Part shown: positions 34,447 to 42,060 of the stretch, piece by piece
Layout of the letters: every line of letters starts with the position of its first letter
Position numbering within the stretch: the stretch's first letter is position 1
Assembly (NCBI RefSeq): GCF_051055405.1
Contig: NZ_CP167068.1
Span: 2,480,001-2,544,000, forward strand
DNA: 64,000 nucleotides
DNA from: Pseudolachnospira sp051055405
Lineage (GTDB): Bacteria; Bacillota; Clostridia; Lachnospirales; Lachnospiraceae
Reading direction: 5' to 3'
The notes under the pieces: model-generated
Databases searched by the model: none
What the model was told of the DNA's origin: nothing
The model's input: the letters and a program-made list of their open reading frames with translations, nothing else
Made by a program: the position numbers and the translations under genes

Positions 34447-36360
34447 TTATTTGGTTAAGAACATCAAAATCTCATTGCTTCTGGATACAAATTCGGACAT
34501 TTCTTCTGGTGTAAGCGGAGCATGGCTGATACGAGCCAGATCATAAAGCTGCTTACAGATCATCGGAACCTGCTCGGATTCTTTATTGGCGCGGACATAT
34601 TGAACCAAAGGATTGCTGGCATTTAAAACTAGGGTTTCATCGGTTCCGCCGGCCATATCACCCATTCCGTACATCTTCATCATTTCCTGCATCCGGCGGG
34701 CTTCTTCCGATAGGGTAATCATCGCGGAGAGTTTCTCATCTTTCAGATTCTCCACCTTTACAGTAAGTTTTTCTTTGCCCAAGGCATCCTGGAAAATCTT
34801 GGTCAGTTCTTCCGTCTCAGCCTTCTGTTCTTCCTCGGTCTTTTCCGTTCCCTCTGCCTTAAAGGAGTCGGTCACCTCGGCGTCAATGCGCGCAAACTTT
34901 ACCCCTTCGTTTTTCTGCTCCAGCATGGTGATAAACGGGGAGTCAATATTCGTCGGGAGAATCACGGCTCCCAATCCTGCCTCCCGGTACATCTTAATGT
35001 ATTGTCCTTGCTGCTGCTCATCGGTCACATAGACGATCTTCTTTTGATCGCCCTCGGTCAGGTCTGCAAAGGTCTGATATTTTCCATCCAGATTTTTAAA
35101 CAGGATGCTGTTCTTCATCTTCTCATAGAACTTATCGTCCTTCAGGCAGCCGAATTTAATGAACGGATGAATATCGTCCCAATACTTTTCATAGGATTCC
35201 CGCTCCGCATTGCACATACCCGTCAGTTTGTCCGCCACTTTTTTCGTAATATAGTCGGATACCTTGCGGACAAAACCGTCATTTTGCAGAGCGCTTCTAG
35301 ATACGTTCAAAGGAAGATCCGGACAATCAATAACGCCCTTTAGAAGCATCAAAAATTCCGGTATTACTTCCTTAATATTATCTGCGATAAACACGCGGTT
35401 ATTGTAAAGTTTGATCGTCCCTTCCAGAGAATCGTATTCCGTATTGATCTTCGGGAAATATAAAATTCCTTTCAGGTTAAACGGATAATCCATATTCAGA
35501 TGAATCCAGAATAACGGCTCCTTAAAATCAAAAAATACCTTGCGGTAAAACTCCTTGTATTCTTCCTCCGTACAATCATTGGGATGTTTTGTCCAAAGGG
35601 GATTGGTGTCGCTTAACGATTTCGGAGCTTTCTTTTCTTCTTTCTGCTCTTCCCCTTCTTTTTCCCCGTCGGCCGGCTCCGTCTCTACGGTTTCCACCGA
35701 AGCTTCCTCTTGGGCTTTCTCCCATTCCGCCTTCGTATAGAGATAGATCTCTACCGGCATAAAGGAGCAATACTTACTGATAATCTCTCTCGCCCGGTAT
35801 TCTTTAGCGAACTCCTCGCTTTCCGCGTTCAGATACAGGGTAATCTCCGTTCCTACCTGCTTCCGGGTTCCCTCGCTCATCGTATAATCCGTACCGCCGG
35901 AACACTCCCAAAATACCGGCTCCGCGCCTTCTTTGTAGGAAAGCGTATCAATGGTAACCCGATCCGCTACCATAAAGGCCGAATAAAATCCCAATCCAAA
36001 ATGGCCGATGATCTGATCTTCATTGGTCTTATCTTTGTATTGCTCTAAAAATGCAGTCGCGCCGGAAAATGCGATCTGATTAATGTATTCATCTACCTCA
36101 TCCGCCGTCATACCAAGACCAGTATCTAAGAAACGAAGCGTCTTAGCCTCTTCGTCCAGAATCACATCCACTTTCTGCTGAACGTCCTCCGGGAAAGTAT
36201 ATTCTCCCATTCCCTCCAGCTTTTTCAGCTTGGTCACTGCGTCGCATCCATTGGAAATCAGTTCACGGAAAAAAATATCATGGTCGGAATACAACCATTT
36301 TTTGATAATCGGAAAAATATTTTCGCTGTTGATCGAAAGACTTCCTTGCTTTTTACACAT
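34447..36360 (-). CDS. htpG: chaperone HtpG (Hsp90)
   Basis: This ATP-dependent chaperone of about 637 residues has the GHKL ATPase N-terminus (RELISNGCDAVTKLKKLEGM; DTGLGMTADEVDEYIN; GHFGLGFYSAFMVADRV). The middle domain has FDFKEPLFWIHLNMDYPFNL and LNVSRSALQNDGFVRKVSDY. An acidic Glu/Lys-rich stretch near 225-255 (EKEGEEQKEEKKAPKS) recalls the charged linker of eukaryotic Hsp90 and is longer than in E. coli. I choose ATG 36360, 7 bp after AAAAGGAG, rather than the longer frame from 36384. No CIRCE element is seen upstream. Confidence 0.95.
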   Translation of the reverse strand: MCKKQGSLSINSENIFPIIKKWLYSDHDIFFRELISNGCDAVTKLKKLEGMGEYTFPEDVQQKVDVILDEEAKTLRFLDTGLGMTADEVDEYINQIAFSGATAFLEQYKDKTNEDQIIGHFGLGFYSAFMVADRVTIDTLSYKEGAEPVFWECSGGTDYTMSEGTRKQVGTEITLYLNAESEEFAKEYRAREIISKYCSFMPVEIYLYTKAEWEKAQEEASVETVETEPADGEKEGEEQKEEKKAPKSLSDTNPLWTKHPNDCTEEEYKEFYRKVFFDFKEPLFWIHLNMDYPFNLKGILYFPKINTEYDSLEGTIKLYNNRVFIADNIKEVIPEFLMLLKGVIDCPDLPLNVSRSALQNDGFVRKVSDYITKKVADKLTGMCNAERESYEKYWDDIHPFIKFGCLKDDKFYEKMKNSILFKNLDGKYQTFADLTEGDQKKIVYVTDEQQQGQYIKMYREAGLGAVILPTNIDSPFITMLEQKNEGVKFARIDAEVTDSFKAEGTEKTEEEQKAETEELTKIFQDALGKEKLTVKVENLKDEKLSAMITLSEEARRMQEMMKMYGMGDMAGGTDETLVLNASNPLVQYVRANKESEQVPMICKQLYDLARISHAPLTPEEMSEFVSRSNEILMFLTK

Positions 36361-36560
36361 AAAAAACATCTCCTTTTCTTTCATTAGAATCCAATATAGT
36401 ACAAACTTTTATAAAAGTCAATAAAATAATTGTAAACATTTTATTTACTAACTAACAAGACAGGACCTTGATTTTCGGTCTTTTTCACCATATTCCGCTC
36501 TTTCATTCTAGCCTTTTATACCTTTTTCAAAGGAATTCATATTTTCTTCATAATTTGTTT

Positions 36561-36589
36561 GACTTTATGTAAAAATCATGCTATTGTAA
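36561..36589 (+). promoter_or_regulatory. csp promoter
   Basis: TTGACT at 36561-36566, 17-bp spacer, TATTGT at 36584-36589. The resulting leader is about 60 nt. Confidence 0.7.
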
Positions 36590-36654
36590 GGTTAGTTGCA
36601 AGAAGCAACAGGACCTATTATCTATTTTTTTCTATTATTCTTTGGAGGTATCGC

Positions 36655-36852
36655 ATGAGAGGTACAGTAAAATGGTTTAACAACCAAAAGGGTTACGGAT
36701 TTATTTCCGACGCCGAGGGCAATGACGTATTTGTACATTACTCTGGTCTGAACATGGAAGGCTTCAAGTCCCTGGACGAGGGCGCTGAGGTTGAGTTCGA
36801 CGTTGTAAACGGTGCAAAGGGCCCTCAGGCTACCAACGTAACGAAGTTATAA
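36655..36852 (+). CDS. cold shock protein (CspA family)
   Basis: This 65-residue single-stranded nucleic acid binding protein has RNP1 KGYGFI and RNP2 DVFVHY (GTVKWFNNQKGYGFISDAEG). It is an RNA chaperone. ATG follows TTGGAGG; the longer upstream frame is the leader. Confidence 0.96.
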   Translation: MRGTVKWFNNQKGYGFISDAEGNDVFVHYSGLNMEGFKSLDEGAEVEFDVVNGAKGPQATNVTKL

Positions 36853-36871
36853 TCCGTGTGAAAGCCTGTAC

Positions 36872-36895
36872 CTTTCTTTACAGAAGGTAAAACAG
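36872..36895 (+). other. small hairpin after csp
   Basis: ACCTT and AAGGT can pair downstream of the csp stop, and a second ACGGC/GCCGT pair follows before 36935. These may be 3' structures of the csp mRNA; nothing firmer is visible between 36853 and 36970. Confidence 0.35.
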
Positions 36896-36970
36896 CTATC
36901 ACTGCCGTTTTTCCATCACGGCGGATGCCGTTGAAGTGTAAAGCGCAAGAGAATAACCATTGTTCGTTGT

Positions 36971-37004
36971 AAGGGAGCGCGGAAATTACCGCGCTCCCTT
37001 TTTA
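36971..37004. terminator. terminator of csp and rubrerythrin
   Basis: AGGGAGCGCGG and CCGCGCTCCCT around a 6-nt loop, followed by TTTTT on the plus strand. It lies between convergent genes. Confidence 0.88.
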
Positions 37005-37544
37005 ATAATTCTCCTCATGTACTTCAAAATAGCTCTGCGGATGATTGCAGGTCGGGCAAACTTCAGGCGCCTTTGTTCCCACAATAATATGTCCACAATT
37101 CCGGCATTCCCATACTTTCACTTCACTTTTTTCAAATACAGCGGCTGTCTCCACATTTTTTAACAAGGCGCGATATCTCTCCTCATGGTGCTTTTCGATG
37201 GCTCCTACCAGTCTGAACTTCGCCGCAAGTTCAGGAAATCCTTCCTCCTCCGCGGTCTTGGCAAAATTCTCATACATATCCGTCCATTCGTAGTTTTCGC
37301 CATCTGCTGCAGCAGCAAGGTTTTCCTGTGTGCTGCCGATTCCATTCAATTCCTTAAACCACATTTTTGCATGTTCTTTTTCATTATCCGCTGTTTTCAG
37401 AAACAAGGCTGCAATCTGCTCATAGCCTTCCTTTTTTGCTGCGGAAGCAAAATAGGTATACTTATTTCTCGCTTGTGATTCACCTGCAAATGCTGCTTCC
37501 AAATTTTTTTCTGTCTGTGTTCCTGCATACTTTGTCGTTTTCAT
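37002..37544 (-). CDS. rubrerythrin
   Basis: This 180-residue non-heme iron peroxidase has an N-terminal diiron four-helix domain (NLEAAFAGESQARNKYTYFA; ADNEKEHAKMWFKELN; GAIEKHHEERYRALL with the ExxH ligands) and a C-terminal rubredoxin-like Cys4 site (VWECRNCGHIIVG; VCPTCNHPQSYF). It removes hydrogen peroxide in anaerobes. I choose ATG 37544 after GGAGGAGG. Confidence 0.95.
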   Translation of the reverse strand: MKTTKYAGTQTEKNLEAAFAGESQARNKYTYFASAAKKEGYEQIAALFLKTADNEKEHAKMWFKELNGIGSTQENLAAAADGENYEWTDMYENFAKTAEEEGFPELAAKFRLVGAIEKHHEERYRALLKNVETAAVFEKSEVKVWECRNCGHIIVGTKAPEVCPTCNHPQSYFEVHEENY

Positions 37545-37621
37545 GTTCTGTTCCTCCTCCATGATATTAATCACACATTTATCGACGCATAAGCGCCTCA
37601 TGATAACAGTTTAAACGAAAA

Positions 37622-37651
37622 GGGGTATATCAGATTGCTCTAACATACCCC
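37622..37651 (-). terminator. terminator after reverse rubrerythrin
   Basis: GGGGTAT and ATACCCC are paired across about 16 nt and TTTTCG follows on the minus strand. Confidence 0.6.
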
Positions 37652-37686
37652 CATATCTTCAAAATCTCAAATCCACAGCGTTTTTC

Positions 37687-38229
37687 TTAACCGAAGTATC
37701 TCTTTAACAGACCCTCGAAAGCCTTGCCGTGACGAGCCTCGTCGCGGGCCATCTCATGAACGGTATCATGAATAGCATCCAAATTCGCCGCTTTTGCTCT
37801 CTTCGCCAGATCGAATTTGCCAGCCGTAGCGCCGTTCTCCGCTTCCACTCTCATCTCCAAATTCTTCTTGGTGCTGTCGGTGACAACTTCACCCAAAAGC
37901 TCCGCAAACTTCGCTGCATGCTCTGCTTCTTCGTAAGCAGCCTTCTCCCAGTAAAGGCCGATCTCCGGATATCCTTCTCTGTGCGCTACGCGCGCCATCG
38001 CCAGATACATACCAACCTCCGTGCACTCGCCCTGGAAGTTCGCTCTCAGGTCAGCCATGATATCCTCGCTAACGCCCTGAGCTACGCCAACTACATGCTC
38101 AGCCGCCCAAGTCTTCTCACCGCTCTGCTCTTTGAACTTGCTGGCAGGCGCATTGCACTGAGGACATTTCTCCGGAGCTGCATCGCCTTCATGTACATAT
38201 CCGCAAACTTCACATACAAACTTTTTCAT
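37687..38229 (-). CDS. reverse rubrerythrin / NADH peroxidase
   Basis: This 180-residue protein has the rubredoxin-like Cys4 site first (FVCEVCGYVHEGDAAPEKCP) and the diiron domain second (RANFQGECTEVGMYLAMARV; YEEAEHAAKFAELLGE; DEARHGKAFEGLL). This order defines reverse rubrerythrins, which in clostridia reduce H2O2 and O2 with electrons from NADH and are PerR-controlled. A Fur/PerR-like box lies just upstream and the PerR-like gene is adjacent. Confidence 0.93.
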   Translation of the reverse strand: MKKFVCEVCGYVHEGDAAPEKCPQCNAPASKFKEQSGEKTWAAEHVVGVAQGVSEDIMADLRANFQGECTEVGMYLAMARVAHREGYPEIGLYWEKAAYEEAEHAAKFAELLGEVVTDSTKKNLEMRVEAENGATAGKFDLAKRAKAANLDAIHDTVHEMARDEARHGKAFEGLLKRYFG

Positions 38230-38245
38230 CTTACTTATCTCCTTT

Positions 38246-38268
38246 TATAATTAGTAATGATTATCATT
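38246..38268. promoter_or_regulatory. PerR/Fur-type box before reverse rubrerythrin
   Basis: TTATAATTAGTAATGATTAT leads into a perfect AATGAT-T-ATCATT palindrome (38256-38268), about 17 bp from the start codon. It matches both PerR- and Fur-type box patterns. Confidence 0.65.
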
Positions 38269-38302
38269 TCTGTTTTTAATCTAACATAGATATTTTGGTT
38301 TG

Positions 38303-38695
38303 TCAACTAATTTTTCCCACTTTTTTCCTACAGTCTCGACAAGTACCGTGAAACAATACGGTATACCCTTCCACTACTTCCGAGAAATCCTGCGGAAGTA
38401 AAACTTCAAAAGTAGGAATCTGGCCCATCGGTATATCCATCACACAGCCGCAAGTGGTACAGTGATAATGGTAATGGGGCCCTATGTTTGCGTCATAGCG
38501 TTCCACGCCGTCCCCACAACAGATCTTTTGAACTTCTCCCAGAGATACCAGGAGGGACAAATTGCGATAAACTGTCCCCAGACTAATTTTAGGATTATTC
38601 TCCCGAACATTTAGATAAACCGTTTCCGCAGTGGGATGATCGGTCCGCGTCATCAGAAATTCCTTAATTGCTTCCCGCTGCCTGCTATATTTCAT
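38303..38695 (-). CDS. Fur-family regulator, PerR-like
   Basis: This 130-residue metal-dependent repressor has the winged helix (HPTAETVYLNVRENNPKISL; GTVYRNLSLLVSLGEV), metal ligands in ERYDANIGPHYHYHC, and two CxxC zinc pairs (CTTCGC and CRDCRK). PerR is the best fit because peroxide defence genes and PerR-type boxes are adjacent; PerR and Fur cannot be told apart with certainty by eye. Its own promoter region has a 14-bp-arm palindrome, so it is probably autoregulated. Confidence 0.9.
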   Translation of the reverse strand: MKYSRQREAIKEFLMTRTDHPTAETVYLNVRENNPKISLGTVYRNLSLLVSLGEVQKICCGDGVERYDANIGPHYHYHCTTCGCVMDIPMGQIPTFEVLLPQDFSEVVEGYTVLFHGTCRDCRKKVGKIS

Positions 38696-38711
38696 CCAAT
38701 CAGAGTCCTCT

Positions 38712-38745
38712 CTTTATAATAATAAGAATAGTTATTATTATAAAG
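38712..38745. promoter_or_regulatory. long PerR-type palindrome before the regulator
   Basis: CTTTATAATAATAA and its exact complement flank 6 bp, giving overlapping TTATAAT-type boxes just upstream of the regulator start. Confidence 0.7.
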
Positions 38746-38754
38746 AATTCCCTT

Positions 38755-39570
38755 TCATCTGTCAAGAACGTTTTTTCTCAAGAAAGCCGCGGCCCCCGCC
38801 TGTTCACAGTCCGCCATAGATAACTGAGCAGCCCCTTTTGCCTCCCAAGTTCCGTTTTCCGGAACCACCGATACGCCCGCAAATCGCAGCATCGTCAGAT
38901 CGTTCTCATTGTCCCCCATGGCCAGTATATCTGCCTGGGATAGGGAAAGATGACTGGCAAGCCAGGAAAGTGCCGTCCCTTTATCTGCATTTTGGTGATT
39001 TATCTCCAGATTCCAACGCGAAGAAGAAGTCAGTAAAAGCCCTTCGTACTTCTGAAGGCTGCGACGAATCGCTTCTCTTTTTTCTTCTTCATAAACGGCA
39101 ATAAAAATCTTTTCTACGCCCAGTCCGTTTTCTTCCAAATAAGCCGCTAAATCTTTCTTTGGGTTTTGATGAAAGATATTCATTCTCTGCCGGTAATACT
39201 GTTCCAGATAGGAAGGGCGATGCTCCCAATTATAAATCCGGTTATTACTGTATACACAACTATAAATTTCCTGCTTTTGCAGATGCCGCAAAATAGCGGC
39301 GGCCTTTGCCGCTGGAATCAACGTTTGCCGAAGCACCCGGTCTTCCTGCAAATCCTGAATGACCGCCCCATTGGAGGAAATCACATATCGAAGGCCGGAA
39401 AGGGCCAAAATTTCCGGTGGAATTGCAGCGAAAGAACGGCCCGTCACCGGCACTACAAAAATTCCCCGGCTGAGAGCCTCCTGGAGCACATCCAGAACGG
39501 CCTCCGGTATCGCTTTTCCGTATGGAATCAAGGTTCCGTCCAAATCCGTTGCTATCAATCGTACCTTCAT
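38755..39570 (-). CDS. Cof-type HAD hydrolase
   Basis: This 271-residue phosphatase has motif I LIATDLDGTLIPYGKAIPEA, motif II VPVTGRSF, the lysine in HQNADKGTALSWLA and motif IV ILAMGDNENDLTMLRFAG, the type IIB (Cof) HAD pattern. Substrates of the group are sugar phosphates and cofactors such as flavin phosphates; none is assigned. ATG after AAAAGGAGAGG. Confidence 0.9.
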   Translation of the reverse strand: MKVRLIATDLDGTLIPYGKAIPEAVLDVLQEALSRGIFVVPVTGRSFAAIPPEILALSGLRYVISSNGAVIQDLQEDRVLRQTLIPAAKAAAILRHLQKQEIYSCVYSNNRIYNWEHRPSYLEQYYRQRMNIFHQNPKKDLAAYLEENGLGVEKIFIAVYEEEKREAIRRSLQKYEGLLLTSSSRWNLEINHQNADKGTALSWLASHLSLSQADILAMGDNENDLTMLRFAGVSVVPENGTWEAKGAAQLSMADCEQAGAAAFLRKNVLDR

Positions 39571-39752
39571 ACGCCTCTCCTTTTCCGCTTGGTTATTAGT
39601 ATAACGGACTTATCGCGGAAACGCAATCCACCGATACAAAAAGTTAAAAAGTTAACGACTTCCTCGTTTCACTCTTTCAAAAATAAATTGTAGAGGTGAA
39701 AATTTTATGATATAGTATATAAGTCTATCCTACAGAAAAGGACGGGATTTTC

Positions 39753-40421
39753 ATGCGTTTTGTTCCCAAAAGAAGAATTCCTAAAAATGCCTGGCTGCCT
39801 TTGCTGATCATTCTGATCACGCACACGGCGACCTATTATGTTCCAATGATTCTAACCGCTGGCCACTACCACTATGACCTGACGTCGGCTCTGGATCGGG
39901 CGGTACCTTTTCTTACGATCTCTATCATTCCCTACGTCTTGACCTACCCGTACTGGTATTTTGGCTTCCTGCTGTCCGCCACTCTGGAAAACCGTCATTT
40001 TTTCCACGTGTTTACAGCGACAGAGCTCCTGCATGTGACGACTTTTTTTATCTTCTTATTTTTTCCTACCACCCTTGTGCGCCCGGAAGTATCGGCGGAC
40101 ACTTTTTTCGGTTGGCTGACCACGTTGATCTATACGATGGATCAACCGACCAACCTTTTTCCTTCCATGCACTGCTATGCCAGCTGGATGCTCTATATCA
40201 GTGTCCGCGGCCAAAAAGATATCCCTCTTTGGTACCGCCGCTTTGCCCTGATCTTTGGCATTATCATCTGTCTTTGCACGCAGACCATCAAACAGCATTA
40301 CCTGCCCGATATGATCGTGGGAGTTGCTCTGGCGGAGCTTTATTACTGGGCGGTTGGAAAGACAAAACTGCCGGAAAAGATGCAGGCTTTCTTTTCCCGA
40401 CATCCGCTCTTCAAAGCATAA
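39753..40421 (+). CDS. PAP2-type membrane phosphatase
   Basis: This 222-residue protein has six hydrophobic segments. NLFPSMHCYASWMLYISV matches PAP2 motif 2 (PSxH) and KQHYLPDMIVGVALAEL matches motif 3 (xxxHxxxD). Motif 1 (KxxxxxxRP) is not evident. It resembles the PAP2-like group related to inositol phosphorylceramide synthases. Lipid phosphate hydrolysis or phospho-alcohol transfer at the outer membrane face is the family role. ATG after AAAAGGACGGG. Confidence 0.85.
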   Translation: MRFVPKRRIPKNAWLPLLIILITHTATYYVPMILTAGHYHYDLTSALDRAVPFLTISIIPYVLTYPYWYFGFLLSATLENRHFFHVFTATELLHVTTFFIFLFFPTTLVRPEVSADTFFGWLTTLIYTMDQPTNLFPSMHCYASWMLYISVRGQKDIPLWYRRFALIFGIIICLCTQTIKQHYLPDMIVGVALAELYYWAVGKTKLPEKMQAFFSRHPLFKA

Positions 40422-40481
40422 ATAAAAATCAATAAAACTGGAAGCTGCCGATGTCTTTTTCATCAACTCAACAAGCTCCAA

Positions 40482-41003
40482 TTATTTGTCATTATTATTT
40501 GACCTTAACATTGTAAAGATTCCACATAATAAAATGATAATTCCTAATACACAAATTATTACAGGGGGAAGATTACCAATTCTTCCAGCTACAAATACCG
40601 ACGTTGGTCCATCATTTCCGCCAATCATCAGAGACCATGAATGTGTTATAAACAGATTAATTGCATATATCACAGTGCACATTCCTATGAAACACCCCAG
40701 ACCACCAATTATTATTTTCTTAAGTGCTTTCTTTCTTTGAATTTTTGCAATTTCAATACTCGCAATAATTCCATCATCCGTATTTCCTTCAGTACCTTTT
40801 GAACAGCTCATCAATTCCGTCAGCGACACGCCTAACGCATTTGCGAGAGGTTCAAGCGTATTTATATCTGGATATCCGAGTCCTCTTTCCCATCGGCTTA
40901 CCGCCTTATCTGTTACATTCAGTCTTTTCGCCAACTCTGCCTGCGTAATCTGATTTTCTTTTCTTGTTTTTGCAATAAATTCTCCAAGTTCTTTTGCTTC
41001 CAT
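40482..41003 (-). CDS. XRE regulator with membrane C-terminus
   Basis: This 173-residue protein has an N-terminal helix-turn-helix (KENQITQAELAKRLNVTDKA; VSRWERGLGYPDINTLEPLA), a linker, and two transmembrane helices (IIIGGLGCFIGMCTVIYAIN; PVIICVLGIIILLCGIFTML). The loop between them has GGNDGPTSVFVAG, which recalls the GG(A/N)DGPTxI motif of Na+-pumping decarboxylase beta subunits. A membrane-anchored DNA-binding protein may sense the membrane or an ion; this is inference. A+T-rich codon use suggests transfer. Confidence 0.85.
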   Translation of the reverse strand: MEAKELGEFIAKTRKENQITQAELAKRLNVTDKAVSRWERGLGYPDINTLEPLANALGVSLTELMSCSKGTEGNTDDGIIASIEIAKIQRKKALKKIIIGGLGCFIGMCTVIYAINLFITHSWSLMIGGNDGPTSVFVAGRIGNLPPVIICVLGIIILLCGIFTMLRSNNNDK

Positions 41004-41351
41004 TGCTATGTTCCTCCTGCTTTTTATGATATTCTCAACATAGCATCCTAATATCAAATTATAAACCTATAAACCGATGAATACTTTACTTAATCAAATA
41101 AGCTCTCTACGATTAGTTGAGTTCTGAAAAAACAAATATACCATCCTGTCAAATTCCGATTTACCACGCTGTCACTCTCCCCAATATACCACAAGACGAC
41201 AAACAAATCTACAGGATTCCAGCCGGTATCACTCCATCAAAACAACCTTCTTTTTTTATATCATTTAAGAAAAACTTTACATCCACAAAAGCAGAAAAAT
41301 GTTATACTAGGAAAGAACTAGAGAAAAATTGTTGGAAAGAGGATTTTTACA
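41004..41351. promoter_or_regulatory. divergent promoter region with extended -10
   Basis: This A+T-rich gap separates the XRE regulator from the ABC genes. TGTTATACT at 41307-41315 is an extended -10 for the plus strand, 37 bp from the ABC start. I see no small gene. Confidence 0.45.
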
Positions 41352-42056
41352 ATGGCCGCCTTTGTTGAATTAAAACAAGTACGTAAAATCTATCGGATGG
41401 GAGAGGTTGAAATCTCCGCTGTGGACGGAATTGATTTTTCCATCGAAAAAGGGGAATTTGCCGTTATCGTAGGTCCCAGCGGCGCGGGAAAAACTACGGT
41501 TTTAAATATCCTTGGCGGTATGGACCGAACCACCAGCGGAGAAATTTGGGTGGACCAAGTCAATGTCGCCAATTTGAACAGCCGTCAACTGATCCGCTAT
41601 CGCCGGGAAGATATCGGTTTTGTCTTTCAGTTTTACAACCTGATTCAAAACCTAACCGCGCTGGAAAACGTAGAACTTGCGCTGCAAATCTGCGAAGCTC
41701 CGCGGGATGCCGCCGAGGTGCTCACGGAAGTCGGCCTACGAGATCGCTTAAAAAATTTTCCCGCACAGCTTTCCGGCGGGGAACAGCAAAGAGTCGCTAT
41801 TGCCCGCGCGCTGGCCAAGAATCCAAAACTGCTTCTGTGCGACGAGCCCACCGGCGCGCTGGATTATCAAACCGGAAAATCGATCCTAAAACTTTTGCAG
41901 GATACCTGCCGCGAAAAAAAGATGACGGTCATTGTGATTACGCACAACTCTGCCATTACGCCGATGGCGGACCGGATTATTGAGATAAAAAATGGCAAAG
42001 TAAGCCGCGTCCATCGGAATGAGCATCCTCAGCCCGTGGAAGAAATCGAATGGTGA
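41352..42056 (+). CDS. ABC ATPase, MacB/LolD-like
   Basis: This 234-residue ATPase has Walker A VGPSGAGKTTVLNILGG, the Q-loop FVFQFYNLIQNLTALENVEL, signature LSGGEQQRVAIARAL and Walker B LLLCDEPTGALD. The NLTALENVEL and EPTGALD text is typical of the MacB/LolD/FtsE family of mechanotransmission or export ATPases. It is followed 4 bp later by the FtsX-type permease, its partner. Confidence 0.94.
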   Translation: MAAFVELKQVRKIYRMGEVEISAVDGIDFSIEKGEFAVIVGPSGAGKTTVLNILGGMDRTTSGEIWVDQVNVANLNSRQLIRYRREDIGFVFQFYNLIQNLTALENVELALQICEAPRDAAEVLTEVGLRDRLKNFPAQLSGGEQQRVAIARALAKNPKLLLCDEPTGALDYQTGKSILKLLQDTCREKKMTVIVITHNSAITPMADRIIEIKNGKVSRVHRNEHPQPVEEIEW

Positions 42057-42060
42057 TCCT

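Noticed and set aside
36361..36560. CIRCE/HrcA element before htpG
   Set aside because: No TTAGCACTC-N9-GAGTGCTAA-like repeat is visible.
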